Source of the DNA: Typha latifolia
Taxonomy: Eukaryota > Streptophyta > Magnoliopsida > Poales > Typhaceae
Assembly: GCA_019914945.1 (NCBI GenBank)
Contig: CM034110.1
Coordinates: forward strand, 9,898,808-9,962,807
DNA: 64,000 nt
Reading direction: 5' to 3'
Below, piece after piece: positions 61,113 through 64,000 of the stretch. The translations under genes were made by a program, and so were the position numbers. The stretch's first letter is position 1. The number at the start of each line of letters is the position of its first letter. The notes below the pieces were generated by a model that ran no database searches, had not been told where the DNA came from, and worked only from the letters and a program-made list of their open reading frames with translations.

Positions 61113-63418
61113 TTAGTCGAATAAGCTGAAGCCCATGTCGTCATCAGATTCCTCAGCAGGCTCCTCTTTCTTCTCCTCCTCCTTTGCGGCAGCAGCTGGA
61201 GCTGCAGCTGCAGCATCAACAGCAGCAACTGGGGCAGCAGCAGCAAACTTGCTAGGATCCTGATTTACAATAAATTCAGCATAAGAATAAAAAATATTGG
61301 TATCATAAACATAGTCACTGTACTACAAACAGTATCAGATTAAGAAACCTTACCTTCAAATATTCCTTCACCTTCTCTGCTTGAGGGAAACTATACTCAG
61401 TGGCAATAGCAACTGCCAGAACATTCTTATAGGCATTAATGAACATATGTGGAGCAGATGCAAGCGTTGGGTATGACAGAGCCAATGACAATGAAATGAC
61501 CATTGATACACCAGTGGAGAATTTCTCAATTAAGTCCTCCTCGGTAAGGTCGAGAACCTCAGGGCTGAAGACTGATCCATTGTCATATACCGATTGAATG
61601 ATGAGCCCATAAGAGAATGGCCTGATACCTAGCTTGGCAAGGAGAGCAGCCTCAGAGGAGCCCACTTTGTCCCCTTTCTTGATCAGCTCAACTGGGGTAA
61701 TGATTTCCACAGTACCCTTGTTAATTTTTGTTGGAATGTTCAGAACCTGAAGGTACCAGCAGAAAGAATAAGAACTGGAAGCCACATGAGATTCTGTAGA
61801 GAAGTGCAATAAATAATTCTAACAAACCTGAAAGAAGGATGTCTGGGAAGGGTCCAAACCAGTGTTTCCAGGTGGAACAACAACATCAATAGGAGCAACA
61901 AGCCCCACGCGGGCAGGAGCTCCAACCTGTCCCAATATGAAAAGTCTGTAAGCTTCATCAGAATGGATAGTAGGAGTAAAAAGGCAAAAGTGAATGTAAT
62001 CAATAAAGAAATCTATGAGCTCAATGAGCATAGGATCACGTCTAGTCTTGCAACATAAACATGACTGCATGACAGACAAAAGTAGCACACATCAACTTAG
62101 ATGCGAGCATCCACCAAATATACAATCTAAGAGAGATCTGCCAAAGTTTTGAGATCCTATACATTGTTTTAAAAGAAAGTTGAATAGATATAGAGAATAA
62201 TGCCCCTGGAAGAATGCACGCAATAATATATGAATGTTTCATCAGTAGGCAGTAACTTCCAAGTCATCACATGTCAGGCTTTTACCCTTTCTCTAATAAT
62301 GACTTAAAACACTCAGTAAGAAGTTTCACATTTCAACTTTAAAAGTCTAATCTCAAGAAAATTCCAACTGCGAAAAGACCATAGCATCCAGTGCATTGCT
62401 AGTAATCAACATAAGAGTTCCATATATAGAATATGCGTATTAAGGAATATCAGAACTTCTTTAAAGTCAAAATCTTGGCAACTTGGACTGCAAACCGTCC
62501 ATATGGAAGGAAATAAAAGCTAATTCCACCGACAAACTAATATAATAATAGCACAAGGACAGGAATAAGGCCACAGACCTTGTATTTGCCAACCTCCTCG
62601 CTGACCTCCTTTAAATCTCCCTTGGTGAAAATCAGTCCAACATTTCCCTACAATTAGAGAAAGAAAAGGTCTCCGTGACAAACAAAATAAGTATAAAAGG
62701 AATGCATATTTAACAGAAAAAGTTCAGAAAATTAAGATATAAAAGACCTTAAATACCAATAATTGATGTGGCACAGTTATGCTGGCAAACTTAGTAGATA
62801 AGCCTAGACGTTAGGAAATATCATACATAATTTAGGCATACGAATAAAGAAATATTTCATGCCAAATAACGTCAAACCTTAGCAAACAACAATATTATAT
62901 CCAAGAAAATGACACTAATTTAACCAAATAAGCTCAAAATGCAGAAAAAACAGAAAGACATTGAACCAAAAACTTGAATAGTATCAACAATTCTTCTATC
63001 AAAACAAATAGAAACTACACAGAGAACATTAAAATTGCATCAAGATAGCAAAAAAAGATCTTTTTATCTCTACATGTTCTGGAGAGTGTATTCATAAAAA
63101 GGTGGAGGCTTTCTGCATTAAGACCAAAAAGGGGAGGCGTAGGAGGAAAGATTCCAGTACCACAAGCAAGGGGAGGAGGTTGAGGTAATCCTTGTTCCCA
63201 GTCTTCTCGGCGTGAATCTTGATGCACCGGCGTATGAGAGTGTTCTTCCCCATGAGGACGACGGATTCGCCCCTGAGACCCCTCCGGATGTTCTGGAGCT
63301 GGTTGGATCCAACATTGTCCGCAGCCGCGATCAGAACCTGGCTGTACTCATCCAGAAGACCGCACAGCTTCTTGTCATACTCGACTTTCTTCTCCGCCTT
63401 CGATAGCTTCACCGTCAT
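61113..63418 (-). CDS. RPP0: 60S acidic ribosomal protein P0
   Basis: Five coding exons on the minus strand: 63418-63161, 62647-62579, 61926-61828, 61746-61354, 61259-61113; 321 aa. P0 (uL10) binds 28S rRNA and anchors the P1/P2 dimers to form the ribosomal stalk, which recruits and activates elongation factors. Signatures are [62 protein letters not shown] and [19 protein letters not shown]. There is an Ala-rich hinge and the acidic tail [12 protein letters not shown], the shared C-terminal factor-binding peptide of P-proteins. All junctions are in frame and length is typical (about 320). Confidence 0.97.
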
Positions 63419-63435
63419 TGTTGCGAGCTAAATCA

Positions 63436-63572
63436 AACACTAACCCTAACCCTAAGGCAAGAGGAGATGAGAGAAAAAGAACAGACGAGATGGAGAGGGC
63501 CAAGATGAAGCGGAGCTCGATCAAGGCGGACGGGAGAGAGAGCCGTCTCTTTAACCTCTGAAACCCTAGAAA
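63436..63572 (-). promoter_or_regulatory. telo-box motifs in the P0 leader/promoter
   Basis: The + strand reads CTAACCCTAACCCTAA at about 63440-63455 and AAACCCTAG at 63561-63569, both just upstream of the P0 ATG. Telo-boxes (AAACCCTAA-like) near the start of transcription are a known hallmark of plant ribosomal protein and translation genes. Function here is inferred from position. Confidence 0.65.
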
Positions 63573-63639
63573 CCCCGCTCTTGTTCAGCATTTTATACAA
63601 GACGGCGGTCCACACGTGCATCGCACGTGTCGTCACCGT

Positions 63640-64000
63640 CCCTATACGTTTCGGATCCGATCCGACCCGACCCGATGAAAGCAGACCCGTTTGTTCAAAT
63701 GATTATAAATATTGAGCCGAATACCCTGTTTGGAATAATTGATTTGAAATTCTAGTTTTCACTAAATTCCCTCTTTCAGACTATTAAGCGATAAGATTTC
63801 AATAAATTTGGATAGATATCGATGTATGTAATGAAACCCGATAATTTGACATCGGAATTCAATGGAATTTATTTGCCACTTAAGTTCAACTCTTCTAAAT
63901 TTTAAAATTAATCCTTGATCTGTTACATTCTTATTGAAGCTCATATTCATTACTTTTTTAAAATAACAATATTCATTTTAAAATGAAATCAATTAAATTC
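63640..64000. other. upstream of P0, AT-rich
   Basis: After a short GC-rich stretch (CGATCCGACCCGACCCGATG near 63657-63676) the sequence becomes AT-rich to the window end. No gene is supported; the 63762-63950 open frame is featureless. Confidence 0.5.

Noticed and set aside
1..64000. tRNA or rRNA genes
   Set aside because: By eye I found no convincing A-box/B-box pair or rRNA motif; a covariance-model scan would be decisive, and a high-scoring hit would overturn this.

Overview
This is a gene-rich window of a flowering-plant nuclear genome. The evidence is multi-exon genes with GT/AG introns in A/T-rich DNA, a photosystem II PsbR gene, a MIR160 locus and a HEN1 gene. A monocot, probably not a grass, is my best guess: the 3-hydroxyisobutyrate dehydrogenase N-terminus resembles the cereal form and several exons are strikingly GC-rich. 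That is inference. No prokaryotic, organellar, CRISPR or viral features were seen.

Layout, left to right. (1) 1.1-3.9 kb, + strand: F-box/kelch-repeat gene with a 5'UTR intron and upstream ORFs. (2) 5.2-8.2 kb, - strand: secreted GH31 alpha-glucosidase, 5 coding exons, 899 aa. (3) 9.5-13.7 kb, - strand: PHD-finger protein of the AIPP2 type, 8 coding exons, 546 aa. (4) 14.3-20.7 kb, - strand: NRAMP metal transporter, 13 coding exons, 543 aa; its 5' end is internally duplicated, giving two intact alternative first coding exons. (5) 24.5 kb, + strand: MIR160 hairpin. (6) 27.4-29.1 kb, - strand: CRPK1-like cytoplasmic receptor-type kinase. (7) 33.1 kb: fossil retroelement RNase H fragment. (8) 33.9-35.4 kb, - strand: patatin-like protein of the PLP9 type that has lost both catalytic residues. 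(9) 35.5-40.9 kb: AT-rich gene desert with an inverted-repeat element. (10) 40.9-46.3 kb, + strand: membrane RING-CH protein, with a possible TRIM remnant in intron 1 and a 38-bp minisatellite in intron 2. (11) 48.1-53.2 kb, - strand: HEN1 small-RNA methyltransferase, 947 aa. (12) 54.6-58.4 kb, + strand: mitochondrial 3-hydroxyisobutyrate dehydrogenase, with a probable GC-AG first intron, divergent from HEN1. (13) 59.1-60.0 kb, + strand: PsbR with a G-box promoter. (14) 61.1-63.4 kb, - strand: 60S acidic ribosomal protein P0 with telo-box motifs at its 5' end.

The genes are largely independent housekeeping and regulatory units, as usual for plants. HEN1 acts on miRNAs such as miR160, but nothing in the sequence suggests the two loci are coupled. 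The most unusual structure is the tandem duplication at the 5' end of the NRAMP gene. I found no convincing wholly new system. Exon boundaries were read by eye from splice signals, reading-frame phase and family homology; every multi-exon model closes in frame.
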